This document shows, piece after piece, positions 54,074 through 62,899 of a stretch of DNA of 64,000 nt (the first letter of the stretch is position 1; every line of letters starts with the position of its first letter). Below the pieces are notes generated by a model. It was not told the DNA's origin. It made no database searches and saw only the letters and a list, made by a program, of their open reading frames with translations. Source of the DNA: Streptomyces roseicoloratus (GTDB lineage Bacteria; Actinomycetota; Actinomycetes; Streptomycetales; Streptomycetaceae). The stretch lies in contig NZ_SDOY01000113.1 in the NCBI RefSeq assembly GCF_004117935.1, positions 84,977 through 148,976 of the forward strand, given 5' to 3'. The translations under genes and the position numbers were made by a program.

Positions 54074-56176
54074 GTTCGGCGTCGGGGCCGAAGCCGAGCC
54101 GGCGTTCGGCGCCGGGAGGTCCGAGGGCGGTGGTCCGATCTCGCACCACACCGCCTTGCCCTCGCCGCGCGGTTCCACGCCCCACCGCGAGGCGATGGCG
54201 TCCATCAGGAGCAGTCCGCGGCCCGAGGTCGCCGCCTCGCCCGGTGTGCGCCGCCGCGGCCACGCGCTCGACCGGTCCTGCACCGAGAGCCGGACCCGCC
54301 GTACCGGCTCGGGCAGCACCTCCAGGGTGAGCACCGCGCCGCCCTCGGTGTGCAGCAGCACGTTGACGAGCAGCTCGCCCGTCAACAGCTCCGCGTCGTC
54401 CGCGAGTTCGGACATGCCCCAGTCGACCAGGGCCTGGCCCACCGCGGCCCGCGCGTCCGACAGGCCCTGCGGGTCGGCCTGGTGGATGTACTGGTGGATG
54501 CGGGGCGCCTTCGGCGTGCCCGGGTCCGGGCTGCGGCGCAGTACGAGCAGCGCGACGTCGTCGCCGGAGCCCCAGCGTTCCCACAGCCGCTCCGAGAGGT
54601 GGTCGGCCAGCGCCTCCGCCTGCGGCGGGCCGCTGCTCACGGCTTCGGCGAGTGCCGCGAAACCCGCCTCGATGTCCGTTCCGGGCTGCTCGACCAGGCC
54701 GTCCGTGCACAGCACGAGCGTCTCGCCCGGCACCAGGTCGAGCCGGGTTTCCGGGAACTCCTCGTCGCCGAACACCGTCGCGAGCCCGAGCGGCAGCCCG
54801 CCCCGCAGCTTCGGCCGGCCCACCCGGCCGTCCGTGTGGCGGATCAGCGGCCCCAGGTGGCCCGCCCGGACGCCGCGGACCGTGCCGCCGACCAGGTCCA
54901 CCTGCGCGTACGTGCAGGTCGCGAAGCGGTTGGTGTCCAGCTCGGCGAGGAAGCGGGAGGCCCGGGCCAGGACCGTGGACGGCGCGTGGCCCTCGCCCGC
55001 GTACGCCCGCAGCGCGATCCGCAGCTGGCCCATGATCGCGGCGGCGTGGGTGTCGTGGCCCTGCACGTCGCCCACGACCACCCCGACCCGGCCGCGCGGC
55101 AGCGGGATCACGTCGTACCAGTCGCCGCCGACCTGCCGCCCGCTCCACGCCGCGTGGTACCGCACGGCGATCTCCCCGCCGGCGATCTGCGGGATCCGGC
55201 GCGGCAGCATCGTCGCCTGGAGCCCGGTCGCCAGCTCCCGCTCCTCGTCGAAGAGGATCGCCCGCTGCAGCGACTGCGACACGATCGCCGCGAGTCCGAG
55301 CAGCAGATTGCGTTCGTCGGCGTTGAAGTTGCTGCGGCGCCGGTAGAACAGCGCCATGCCGCCCAGGGTGCGGGCCTGCGCCACCAGCGGCAGGTAGCAG
55401 GCCGAGCGGAACGGCATCCGGGTCACGTACGGTGCGAGCTCCGGGAAGTCCTGTCCCAGCGTCGCGAACGAGGGCACGAACCGCGGTCGCCCGCTCAGCA
55501 CCGCCTCCGCCAGCGGCAGCCCCTGGTCGAGCCGCCGGGTGCGGAAGTCGTCGAAGGCCTCGAGCGACTCGCCGCTCAGCGCGATGATGTTGAGCGAGCC
55601 GTGCTCCACCAGGCCGAGCGCCAGTCCCTCCGCGCCGAGCCGCGCGAGCCCGCCGGGCCCGGTCAGCGCGGCCGTCACGTCGTCCACGGTCACCGCCCGC
55701 GACAGCGCGTGGGTGGTCCGCTCGACGATGGTGGTCTGCACCTCGCGGCGCTTCTCCAGGTCCAGGACGAACGCCGAGTGCGTCACCTCCGCCGTCGCGT
55801 CCCGCACGATCCCCACGATCCGGTGCGCCATCCCGCCGCCCCGGCGCAGGATCCGCGCCTGCACGTGCGTCCATTGGGGTGTACCGTCCGGCTGCTCCAG
55901 CCGGACGTGCGCCGTGTACGAGGACCTGCCGCCGGTGATGGCGTCGCGGATCACCTGTTCCAGTCGCAACCGCTCCGCCGGGTCGAGCCCGCGCACGAGC
56001 GTCGTGGGGCGCCCGTCGAACTCGTGCGGGGAAACACCGAAGACCAGCAGTCCCGCGTCGTCGACATCGATGGTGCCCGTGTCGAGGTCCCAGTCGAAAC
56101 TGCCGGTACGGTTCATGGCGAGGCGCTCGGTCGGCCCGATCTCGCCGCCGCGCGTGCTCCGCTCGTCATCGGTCAT
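54071..56176 (-). CDS. PAS-GAF-PP2C phosphatase with C-terminal HATPase (SpoIIE/RsbU-like)
   Basis: A 701-residue regulator. A PAS domain fills about 15-125 (RTGSFDWDLDTGTIDVDDAG, then VRLEQPDGTPQWTHVQARIL). A GAF domain spans about 145-310. The PP2C domain runs about 325-555, with RQVGGDWYDVIPLPRGRVGV, VVGDVQGHDTHAAAIMGQLR, VRAGHLGPLIR and TLVLCTDGLVEQPG. The C-terminus is a HATPase_c domain of the anti-sigma type (LVDWGMSELADDAELLTGEL, then LVNVLLHTEGGAVLTLEVLP, GRGLLLMDAIASRWGVE). The combination can dephosphorylate anti-anti-sigma factors and may bind a sigma factor or anti-anti-sigma partner. ATG 56176 has a GGAGGGG close upstream; ATG 56185 is possible. It is divergent from the SARP gene across ~80 nt. 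Confidence 0.9.
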   Translation of the reverse strand: MTDDERSTRGGEIGPTERLAMNRTGSFDWDLDTGTIDVDDAGLLVFGVSPHEFDGRPTTLVRGLDPAERLRLEQVIRDAITGGRSSYTAHVRLEQPDGTPQWTHVQARILRRGGGMAHRIVGIVRDATAEVTHSAFVLDLEKRREVQTTIVERTTHALSRAVTVDDVTAALTGPGGLARLGAEGLALGLVEHGSLNIIALSGESLEAFDDFRTRRLDQGLPLAEAVLSGRPRFVPSFATLGQDFPELAPYVTRMPFRSACYLPLVAQARTLGGMALFYRRRSNFNADERNLLLGLAAIVSQSLQRAILFDEERELATGLQATMLPRRIPQIAGGEIAVRYHAAWSGRQVGGDWYDVIPLPRGRVGVVVGDVQGHDTHAAAIMGQLRIALRAYAGEGHAPSTVLARASRFLAELDTNRFATCTYAQVDLVGGTVRGVRAGHLGPLIRHTDGRVGRPKLRGGLPLGLATVFGDEEFPETRLDLVPGETLVLCTDGLVEQPGTDIEAGFAALAEAVSSGPPQAEALADHLSERLWERWGSGDDVALLVLRRSPDPGTPKAPRIHQYIHQADPQGLSDARAAVGQALVDWGMSELADDAELLTGELLVNVLLHTEGGAVLTLEVLPEPVRRVRLSVQDRSSAWPRRRTPGEAATSGRGLLLMDAIASRWGVEPRGEGKAVWCEIGPPPSDLPAPNAGSASAPTPN

Positions 56177-56256
56177 CCCCTCCATTGTCGAACCGGCACC
56201 CCGCGCACGCCATGGCGCGGACACCGCCACACGGGTGGATTCGGCAGAATGGGCCG

Positions 56257-59200
56257 GTGCAGTCCCCGCCTCCGACCTCGCCCCGGCCTCCGTCGTTCCC
56301 CGAGCCCCCGTCATCGACCCGGCCTCCGTCGTCACCCGAGCCGTGGTCGTCGCCCCAGCCGCCTTCCCCGGACCAGCGGGCCTCTTCGGACCAGCAGGCC
56401 GCCCCGGACCAGCAGGCCTCCCCGCCGTACCGTGTCCTCGGTCCCGCCCGGGCACGCCGTGGCGACGGCGGCCGGGCGGCGCTGAACGGCGCCCGACTGC
56501 GCGCCCTGCTCACCGCACTCGCCGCCGCGGGCGGCCGCACCGTCCGCACCGACGCCCTGATCGCCCAGGTGTGGGCCGACGACGCCGACGAGGACCGGGT
56601 CGAGGCACTCCAGGCCCTGGTGGGCCGGTTGCGCCGCGCGCTCGGCCGTGACGCCGTCGCCTCCGCGCCCGGCGGCTACCGACTGGCCGCGGGACCCGAG
56701 GACATCGACGTGTTCCGCTTCGAACGGCTCGCCGACGAAGGGGTACGGGAGCTGGACGCCGGCCGCCCCGGACCCGCCGCGGCCCTCCTCGACGAGGCCC
56801 TCGGCCTCTGGCACGGCCCCGCCCTCGCCGACCTCCCCGGACACGGGACCGACCCGCTCGCCGTACGGGCCGAGGCGCGCCGCGACCGCGCCCGCCGCGA
56901 CCGGCTCGCGGCCGATATCGCCCTCGGCCGCGCCCAGGACGCCCTCGCCCCGCTCGCCGCCCTCACCGCCGAGCACCCGCTCGACGAACCCCTGCACGCC
57001 CTGCGCCTACGCGCCCTGCGCGCCGCCGGGCGGCCCGCCGAGGCCCTGGAGGCGTACGAGACGGTGCGCCGCGCGCTGGCCGACCGCCTCGGCACCGAAC
57101 CCGGACCCGAACTCAAGACGCTGTACGAGGAGTTGCTGGAAGGGAAGGCGGCGGATGAGCGCGCTGCCCCGGCCTGGCGCCCGGTGGCCGCACCGCCGAC
57201 CTCCTTCCTGGGCCGTGAGACCGAACTGCGCGATCTGGAGCAGTGGTTGACGGCCGAGGACACGCGGCTCGTCACCCTGACCGGACCCGGAGGCGTCGGC
57301 AAGACCCGACTCGCCCTGGAGGTCGCATCGGTGCGGGCGGGAGGCGGCCGAGGTGATGCGGCCCGGGGCGAGGAGGTGCGTGTCGCCGAACTCGCCGCCG
57401 TGCGTGAGGAGTCGGACGTCGCCGCCGCTGTCCTCACCGCCGTGGAGGCCCGCGAGACCGCGGTCTGGAGCGGATCCGCGCTCCCGGACGCCGGGTCGCG
57501 CGACCCGCTCTCCGTCCTCGTCGAGCACTGCGCCCGCCGTCGGATGCTGCTCGTGCTCGACAACTGCGAGCACGTGGTGGGCGCGGCGGCCGGGTTGACG
57601 GCGGCCCTGCTGGCCCGCTGTCCCGGTGTGACCGTGCTCGCGACGAGCCGGGAGCCGCTGGGCGTGCCGGGCGAGGCGCTGTGCCCGCTGGACCCGCTGG
57701 CCGACGCGCCGGCGGTCCGCCTGCTCGGCGAGCGCGGCGCCGCCGCGCGGCCCGGTTTCGACGTCGCGGAAGACCCGGAGGCGGCGGCCGAGATCGTGCG
57801 CCGACTCGACGGCCTGCCGCTGGCGATCGAACTCGCCGCGGCACGGCTCCGGTTGCTCACGGCCCGGCAGATCGCCGACCGCCTCGACGACCGCTTCCGC
57901 CTCCTCACCTCCGGCGCCCGCACCGTGCTGCCGCGCCAGCAGACCCTGCGCGCGGTCGTCGACTGGTCCTGGGACCTCCTGGACGAGGACGAGCGCACCG
58001 TGCTCCGCCGCCTCTCGGTGTTCCGCGGCGGCTGCGACCTGGAGGCGGCGGAGGCGGTCTGCGCCGAGCCGGACGGCGCGCGGGGCGTGCCGGGCGCTGC
58101 GCGGGACACTCCGGGCGCTGCGGTCGCGTCACCCGGGGCGGCCGAGGGCGCCGGCCCGACCGGGCCCTCGCCCGACGACGTGCTCGACCTGCTCGGCTCC
58201 CTCGTCGACAAGTCGCTCGTCGTCGCCGCCCCGGGTGGCGGCGCCGGGGCGGGGCCCGGAAGCGGACCGGGGATGCGCTACCGCCTCCTGGAGACCGTCG
58301 CCGAGTACGCCGGACGACGGCTCGACGAGGCCGGGGACCGCGAGGCCACCGAGCGGCGCCACCTCACCCACTACCGTGAGGTCGCCCGGCGCACCGATCC
58401 GGAACTCCGCGGCCCGCGGCAGGAGTTCGCCATGCTCCGCCTGGAGGCCGAGCACGACAACGTGCGCGGCGCGCTGCGGACCGCCGTACGCCTCCGGTCC
58501 GAGCAGGACGCGCTGTGTCTGGTCCACGCCATGAGCTGGTTCTGGCAGCTGCGCAACCACCAGCACGACGCCCTCACCTGGACGCGGGCGGCGATGGTGC
58601 TCGGGCCCGATCCGTTCGCGGAGCCCGTACGGGCCGCCGGGCCGTTCGAGGGGCGGTGCGGCGACGTGCCGCCGCCGTGGTCGGGGGAGCGGTTGTGGGA
58701 GGCGCGGCGCGGCGGCCGGCTGCTCGCGCTGGCGACCGAGGGCGGCGGCGGGGCCACCGCCGCGGAGCAGGACGGGACCAGGGCCGTGCTGGAGGCCGTC
58801 GTCTCCGCGTACCGCCCCGGTCTCCCGCAGAACTGCCGCCATCCCGGGACCATGTGGTTCTTCGCCCGGCTGATGACGGGACGGTTCGCCGACCTCGACG
58901 AGACCCTGGCCGCCCTGGTCGCCGCCACGCGCGAGCACGGCGACGGCTGGGACCTCGCCTTCGCGCTGCTGCTGCGCGCCAGGCTGCTCGGCGGCCAGGA
59001 ACGGGACGCGGAGGAGGTGCTCGCGCGCTTCGAGGCGACGGGGGACTCGTGGGGCATCGCCGAGGCCCTGGCGGCGCGCGGCGAGACCTACGAGCGGGCC
59101 GGCCGCACCGCCGAGGCCGCGGCCGACTTCGCGCGGGCCATGGACGCCGTCGCCCGCCTCGGGGCCCGCTCCCAGGTCCCGGTGTTCAAGGCGCTGCTGG

Positions 59201-59832
59201 CCGCGGTCCGCCTCCGCACCCCCGAGGTGGCGGAGGACCCGGCGAAGCGGGCGGACGCCGAGCGGATGCTGGAAGAGGCGGCCGAGGAGTCCGGCGCGAC
59301 GGGCGTCGAGGCCGTGAGCACCGCCCGCCTGCTGCTGGCCCAGCACTACGGCAACACCGGAAGGACCGCACTCGCCCGCGAACAACTCCACCTCATGCAG
59401 GCGGACTTCAGCGAGCTGACCCCGGGGCTCTTCCTCGGCATGCTCGACGGACTCGGCGGCTGGCTCGACTGCCTGGACGGCGCGTTCGAGGCGGCCGGCG
59501 CCCGACTGGCGCGCGGCGTACGGGAGATGGAGACCCTGGCCTTCCTGGTCGCGCCCTACCTCGTCGTCACCCAGTTCGCCACCGCCGCGTGGGCCCGGGC
59601 CGGCTCCGGCGCCGCCGAGGAGGGCGCGCGCCTGCTCGGCGCGTACGACGCCCACCGCGGCGGCCCGGCCGGCGCGGGCATCCGCCCGCTCACCCCCCAC
59701 ACCGAGGCCGCCGTACGCGCCCGCGCCGAAGAAGCCGTCCGCGCCGCTCTGGACCCGCGGACCTTCGGCACCCACTACGAGCGGGGCCGTGCCCTCACGC
59801 CGCACGAGGCGGCGGCGCTCGTACGGGGCTGA
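56257..59832 (+). CDS. SARP/AfsR-type regulator with NB-ARC and TPR-like region
   Basis: A 1191-residue regulator. The N-terminal 55 residues are a Pro/Ser/Gln tail. The OmpR-type winged helix (58-145) has RLRALLTALAAAGGRTVRTD and LIAQVWADDADEDRVEALQA, then LVGRLRRALGRDAVASAPGG. The BTAD domain follows at about 150-292 (EALGLWHGPALADLP, then LDEPLHALRLRALRAAGRPA and LEAYETVRRALADRLGTEPG). The P-loop is GPGGVGKT (343-350) with LVLDNCEH for Walker B and LATSREPL for the sensor. A winged part (LRAVVDWSWDLLDEDERTVL) and a long TPR-like C-terminus complete the AfsR/STAND layout. Such proteins activate antibiotic or developmental genes after ATP binding. GTG 56257 is chosen; TTG 56185 and ATG 56212 are alternatives. 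Leaderless translation is possible. Confidence 0.9.
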   Translation: MQSPPPTSPRPPSFPEPPSSTRPPSSPEPWSSPQPPSPDQRASSDQQAAPDQQASPPYRVLGPARARRGDGGRAALNGARLRALLTALAAAGGRTVRTDALIAQVWADDADEDRVEALQALVGRLRRALGRDAVASAPGGYRLAAGPEDIDVFRFERLADEGVRELDAGRPGPAAALLDEALGLWHGPALADLPGHGTDPLAVRAEARRDRARRDRLAADIALGRAQDALAPLAALTAEHPLDEPLHALRLRALRAAGRPAEALEAYETVRRALADRLGTEPGPELKTLYEELLEGKAADERAAPAWRPVAAPPTSFLGRETELRDLEQWLTAEDTRLVTLTGPGGVGKTRLALEVASVRAGGGRGDAARGEEVRVAELAAVREESDVAAAVLTAVEARETAVWSGSALPDAGSRDPLSVLVEHCARRRMLLVLDNCEHVVGAAAGLTAALLARCPGVTVLATSREPLGVPGEALCPLDPLADAPAVRLLGERGAAARPGFDVAEDPEAAAEIVRRLDGLPLAIELAAARLRLLTARQIADRLDDRFRLLTSGARTVLPRQQTLRAVVDWSWDLLDEDERTVLRRLSVFRGGCDLEAAEAVCAEPDGARGVPGAARDTPGAAVASPGAAEGAGPTGPSPDDVLDLLGSLVDKSLVVAAPGGGAGAGPGSGPGMRYRLLETVAEYAGRRLDEAGDREATERRHLTHYREVARRTDPELRGPRQEFAMLRLEAEHDNVRGALRTAVRLRSEQDALCLVHAMSWFWQLRNHQHDALTWTRAAMVLGPDPFAEPVRAAGPFEGRCGDVPPPWSGERLWEARRGGRLLALATEGGGGATAAEQDGTRAVLEAVVSAYRPGLPQNCRHPGTMWFFARLMTGRFADLDETLAALVAATREHGDGWDLAFALLLRARLLGGQERDAEEVLARFEATGDSWGIAEALAARGETYERAGRTAEAAADFARAMDAVARLGARSQVPVFKALLAAVRLRTPEVAEDPAKRADAERMLEEAAEESGATGVEAVSTARLLLAQHYGNTGRTALAREQLHLMQADFSELTPGLFLGMLDGLGGWLDCLDGAFEAAGARLARGVREMETLAFLVAPYLVVTQFATAAWARAGSGAAEEGARLLGAYDAHRGGPAGAGIRPLTPHTEAAVRARAEEAVRAALDPRTFGTHYERGRALTPHEAAALVRG

Positions 59833-59923
59833 GCGCGCCGGGATCACAGGAACGGCCATGTGCGAGACTGCGCGCCGAGCACAGGTGGGGAGACATACGA
59901 GGAACGAGAGGGGGCGGCGGGTC

Positions 59924-60523
59924 GTGAGGGGCCGGAGACGGACGCCGGGGCGGTGCATCGGTCTGACGCTGAGCGGCGCTGTCGTGCTCACGACGACGGC
60001 GTGCTCGCCGATCGAGCGTCCGCTGGCGGCGGTGTACGTGGACGGGCGGGGCGTCCCGCAGGCGCTGCTGCGCTCGTGCGACGAGGACGGCAGGGTGCGG
60101 GCACCGTGGCTGCACGGCGTCGCCGTGCGCACCACGGAAACGGAGGACGGCACGCGACCCGAGGCCTCCGGCACCGAGGACGACACCCGGAACGACAACG
60201 GGAACGACACCGAGAACGACAACGGGAACGACACCGGGAACGACTGGATCGGCTGGGAGTCGTCAGGCATGCACAAGGCCGCGGACTTCCCCCTCTTCTC
60301 CCCGCCCGCCCACTGGCCGGCCGAGACCCGGGGACCACAGAGCCTGCAGCCGGGGTACCGGTACGACCTCAGGTTCGGCGACCCCGATGACTCCTATGAG
60401 TACGCCGGTACGGTGTGGTTCGACGCCGATCGGCTCGCACGGGTCCCGGCCGGCCGGGTTCTGACGCTTGGCGGCGTGATGACGAGGGAAGCGTTCGAGG
60501 AAGCCGCGCGGAAGGCCTGCTGA
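59924..60523 (+). CDS. Putative lipoprotein with Asn/Asp/Gly repeats
   Basis: A 199-residue protein. The signal region is RRRTPGRCIGLTLSGAVVLT, ending in a TTTAC lipobox, so residue 27 is likely lipidated (the signal is Arg-rich and short). The middle contains DNGNDTENDNGNDTGND, encoded by 24-nt repeats at 60191-60244. The C-terminal part (GWESSGMHKAADFPLFSPPA, then YRYDLRFGDPDDSYEYAGTV) has no named family. GTG 59924 is preceded by GGGGGCGGCGG only, so the start is uncertain; the frame is open from 59789. It follows the SARP gene on the same strand. Confidence 0.7.
   Translation: MRGRRRTPGRCIGLTLSGAVVLTTTACSPIERPLAAVYVDGRGVPQALLRSCDEDGRVRAPWLHGVAVRTTETEDGTRPEASGTEDDTRNDNGNDTENDNGNDTGNDWIGWESSGMHKAADFPLFSPPAHWPAETRGPQSLQPGYRYDLRFGDPDDSYEYAGTVWFDADRLARVPAGRVLTLGGVMTREAFEEAARKAC
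60191..60244 (+). repeat. 24-nt tandem repeat in the lipoprotein gene
   Basis: Units AACGACAACGGGAACGACAC plus four bases occur at 60191-60214 and 60215-60238, with a partial copy to 60244. They encode NDNGNDTE/NDNGNDTG in frame. Confidence 0.85.
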
Positions 60524-60572
60524 CGCCCTCCCGCTGCCGACGCCCCCCTCGGCCTCCTGGTGTCCCCTCGGC

Positions 60573-61235
60573 CTACGCCTCCCGCGACGCCGGCCGCTCC
60601 CGGGCCTCCGCCAGGTCCTCCGGCGTCGGGGCGTCGTCCTGGGTGAGGCGGTGACGCCAGTGGCAGGCGAAGTCGATCGACCGGCGGCCGACACCGCGCT
60701 CCTCGACCAGGTGGCGGCGCGGCTCCCGTACGGCCCCCGTCTCGCCGGCCGGCCAGGCGTACGGCTCGCCCTTCGGAAGGTCCCTGGCCGCCCGTACCGC
60801 GTCCACGAGGGACAGCCGCCGGACGCGTGCAGCCAGTGCACGGTCAGGGCCCCGGGCCCCCGCGTCGCGGGCCTCTCCCGGGCACCCCCGGCGCCGCCGT
60901 GCAGGGGGAAGTCGACGTCCACGGTGCCGGCGGCCCGGTCGTGCGCCCGGAGCGTGTAGCTCCGTATCCAGGGCCGTCGCGATCCAGGGCCCTCGCGCCT
61001 CCGGGATCGCGCCGTACCCGCGTACCACCACATCACGTCGCCGTCCGGCTCCGGGGCGGGCAGCTCGGGCTCGGTCTGTCCGGGACGGGGGAAGAACAGC
61101 TCCACCTGGGCGTCGGGCCGGGCGAGCGCGTCGCCGACGCGGCCACGGCCCGCCCCGAGGACGGTTCCGACCGGCGCCGGCGTCGCCCGGATGCGGGACG
61201 GGGAGCCGGACACGAGAATGGCGAGTGCCACCCGC
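60573..61235 (-). pseudogene. Broken siderophore-interacting protein gene
   Basis: The minus strand carries, in order but in two reading frames, the conserved pieces of a siderophore-interacting (SIP/ViuB) ferric-siderophore reductase: PDAQVELFFPRPGQTEPELP, then DGDVMWWY; GYGAIPEARGPWI in the second frame; RPWIRSYTLRAHDRAAGTVD and FPLHGG back in the first; VHWLHASGG in the first; and LVDAVRAARDLPKGEPYAWP, ERGVGRRSIDFACHWRHRLT and QDDAPTPEDLAEARER in the second. At least three frameshifts are needed. About 70 residues of the FAD/NAD(P)H domain centre are missing between LHGG and the VHWLH strand. A 16-bp tandem duplication (60966-60997) accounts for one shift. The gene cannot make a working reductase. 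Confidence 0.75.
60966..60997. repeat. 16-bp tandem duplication inside the broken SIP gene
   Basis: ATCCAGGGCCGTCGCG (60966-60981) is followed directly by ATCCAGGGCCCTCGCG (60982-60997), one mismatch. A 16-bp insertion shifts the reading frame by one, which matches the frame change seen in the SIP-like protein here. Confidence 0.8.
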
Positions 61236-61254
61236 AGACACGAGGAGGCGGCAC

Positions 61255-61461
61255 ATGAACGGTGACACCGAAAAGACGTCCCGGGGGGCGGGGGACACCC
61301 CGACGCCCGACAGGCTGCTGCATTCCGGATCGGAGGGGGAGTTCTCGGCCGAGGACGTGTGCCTCGCCTCGGGCCGTGACCTGACTCCGAAGAACCTGGC
61401 CTGGGCGGAGCGCCGCATGGCGGAGAAGGGGCGGGCCTCACTCGACGAACTGCTCCCCTGA
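61255..61461 (+). CDS. Small hypothetical protein
   Basis: A 68-residue, mainly charged protein: GEFSAEDVCLASGRDLTPKN, then LAWAERRMAEKGRASLDELL. I do not recognise a family, but the tail is a plausible helix-turn-helix-like or short helical unit. ATG 61255 has a clear GAGGAGG (61242-61248). Two hairpins (61477-61507 and 61532-61553) follow. It is divergent from the broken SIP gene, and could formerly have shared its regulation. Confidence 0.65.
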   Translation: MNGDTEKTSRGAGDTPTPDRLLHSGSEGEFSAEDVCLASGRDLTPKNLAWAERRMAEKGRASLDELLP

Positions 61462-61476
61462 CCGGTCGGGAGCACC

Positions 61477-61507
61477 GCGGGCGGCCCCCGACCCGGCGGC
61501 CGCCCGC
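61477..61507 (+). terminator. Hairpin after the small gene
   Basis: GCGGGCGGCC (61477-61486) and GGCCGCCCGC (61498-61507) are perfect 10-bp arms with an 11-nt loop, 16 nt past the stop. Confidence 0.6.
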
Positions 61508-61531
61508 ACTCGTCACATCCCCGTCCGCGCC

Positions 61532-61553
61532 GAAGGCCCTCGCACGGGCCTTC
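61532..61553 (+). terminator. Second terminator-like hairpin
   Basis: GAAGGCCC (61532-61539) and GGGCCTTC (61546-61553) with the loop TCGCAC, followed by CGCATTTAT, look like a factor-independent terminator in tandem with the first hairpin. Confidence 0.65.
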
Positions 61554-61561
61554 CGCATTTA

Positions 61562-61575
61562 TGGAACGCGTTCTA
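61562..61575. promoter_or_regulatory. KstR-like operator before the acyl-CoA dehydrogenase
   Basis: TGGAACGCGTTCTA fits the TnnAACnnGTTnnA consensus described for KstR-type TetR regulators of lipid and sterol catabolism. It lies 45-58 nt upstream of the gene start, where an operator would act. No KstR-like gene is in the window. Confidence 0.6.
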
Positions 61576-61619
61576 CCGTGGCGCCCCACCGCGCGGAGCA
61601 CCGAGCCACGGGAGACGCC

Positions 61620-62810
61620 ATGCACCTCGAGTACACGCCCGCCCAGCACCGCCTGCGCGCCGAGCTGCGTGCCTACTTCGCCGAGCTGGTTCCCGGGGAC
61701 GTCCACTCCCGCTACGCCGAGCCGGCCGCCCAGAAGCGCTTCTACCGGGAGACGGTGCGCCGTCTCGGCACCGACGGCTGGCTGGGCGTCGGCTGGCCGA
61801 CGGAGTACGGCGGGCGCGGGCTGACGCCCATGGAGCAGTTCATCTTCTTCGACGAGGCCGCCCAGGCGGGCGTCCCGCTGCCGCTGATGGCGCTGAACAC
61901 CGTCGGCCCGACGATCATGCGGTTCGGCACCGACGAGCAGAAGGCGTACTTCCTGCCGAAGATCCTCTCCGGCGAGATCGACTTCGCGATCGGCTACAGC
62001 GAGCCCGACGCCGGCACCGACCTCGCGGCCCTGAAGACCCGCGCGGTCCGCGAGGGCGACGAGACCACGGGCCACTACACCGTCAACGGCCAGAAGATCT
62101 GGACGACCAACGGCGACACGGCGGACTGGGTGTGGCTCGCCGTCCGCACCGACCCGGCCGCACCGCCGCACAAGGGCATCACCATGCTCCTGGTGCCGAC
62201 CACGGACCCCGGCTACTCGTGCACGCTCATCAACACCCTCGCCTCGCACGACACGACGGCGAGCTACTACGAGAACATCCGCGTGCCCTGTTCGCGCCGG
62301 GTCGGCGAGGAGAACAAGGGCTGGCGGCTGATCACCAACCAGCTCAACCACGAGCGCGTCACCCTGGCCGCCCACGGCACCATGGCCATCCGCGCGCTCC
62401 ACGACGTCCAGCGCTGGGCGGCCGACACCAAGCTGGCCGACGGCCGCCGCGTCCTCGACCTCGCCTGGGTCCGCCGCACGCTGGCCCGGACGCACACCCG
62501 TCTGGACGCGATGAAACTGCTCAACTGGCAGATGGTGAACGCCGTCCAGAACGGCACCCTCACTCCTCAGGACGCGTCCGCCGTCAAGGTCTACGGCTCC
62601 GAGGCCCGCCGCGACGCCTACGCCTGGCTGATGGAGATCACCGGCTCGTCGGGCGCCCTCAAGGAGGGCTCCGCCGGCGCCGTCCTCCACGGCGAACTCG
62701 AACGCGGCTACCGCTCGGCCGTCATCTTCACCTTCGGCGGCGGCAACAACGAGATCCAGCGCGAGATCATCTCCTGGATCGGCCTCGGCATGCCGAGGGT
62801 CCGCCGCTGA
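61620..62810 (+). CDS. Acyl-CoA dehydrogenase (FadE type)
   Basis: A 396-residue acyl-CoA dehydrogenase. LEYTPAQHRLRAELRAYFAE at the N-terminus; GVGWPTEYGGRGLTPMEQFI; the FAD-binding motif AIGYSEPDAGTDLAALKTRA; and VNGQKIWTTNGDTADWVWLA. FTFGGGNNEIQREI near the end stands in the position of the family's substrate/FAD-binding loop. The sequence type resembles the actinobacterial FadE proteins of sterol and branched-chain lipid catabolism rather than short-chain enzymes; the substrate is unknown. ATG 61620 has GGGAG upstream; an in-frame ATG at 61578 is less likely. A KstR-like motif precedes it. An IS630 element begins 23 nt past its stop. Confidence 0.9.
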   Translation: MHLEYTPAQHRLRAELRAYFAELVPGDVHSRYAEPAAQKRFYRETVRRLGTDGWLGVGWPTEYGGRGLTPMEQFIFFDEAAQAGVPLPLMALNTVGPTIMRFGTDEQKAYFLPKILSGEIDFAIGYSEPDAGTDLAALKTRAVREGDETTGHYTVNGQKIWTTNGDTADWVWLAVRTDPAAPPHKGITMLLVPTTDPGYSCTLINTLASHDTTASYYENIRVPCSRRVGEENKGWRLITNQLNHERVTLAAHGTMAIRALHDVQRWAADTKLADGRRVLDLAWVRRTLARTHTRLDAMKLLNWQMVNAVQNGTLTPQDASAVKVYGSEARRDAYAWLMEITGSSGALKEGSAGAVLHGELERGYRSAVIFTFGGGNNEIQREIISWIGLGMPRVRR

Positions 62811-62831
62811 CGGGTTTGTGAAGAGGCTTTT

Positions 62832-62856
62832 TACTGAGGCTGAACTCGTGGTGTCG
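62832..62856 (+). repeat. Left terminal inverted repeat with TA target copy
   Basis: TACTGAGGCTGAACTCGTGG plus five bases to 62856. It matches the reverse complement of 63976-64000 with a single difference (C at 62840 against T). Confidence 0.92.
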
Positions 62857-62899
62857 CAGGGGCTGACGGCTGGTCGTCTGCTGCGGTATCACCGGAGGC

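Noticed and set aside
58129..60276. Minus-strand open frame of 715 codons over the SARP gene end
   Set aside because: Antisense shadow of the TPR region; N-terminal Ser/Val repeat comes from the 24-nt Asn/Asp repeat.
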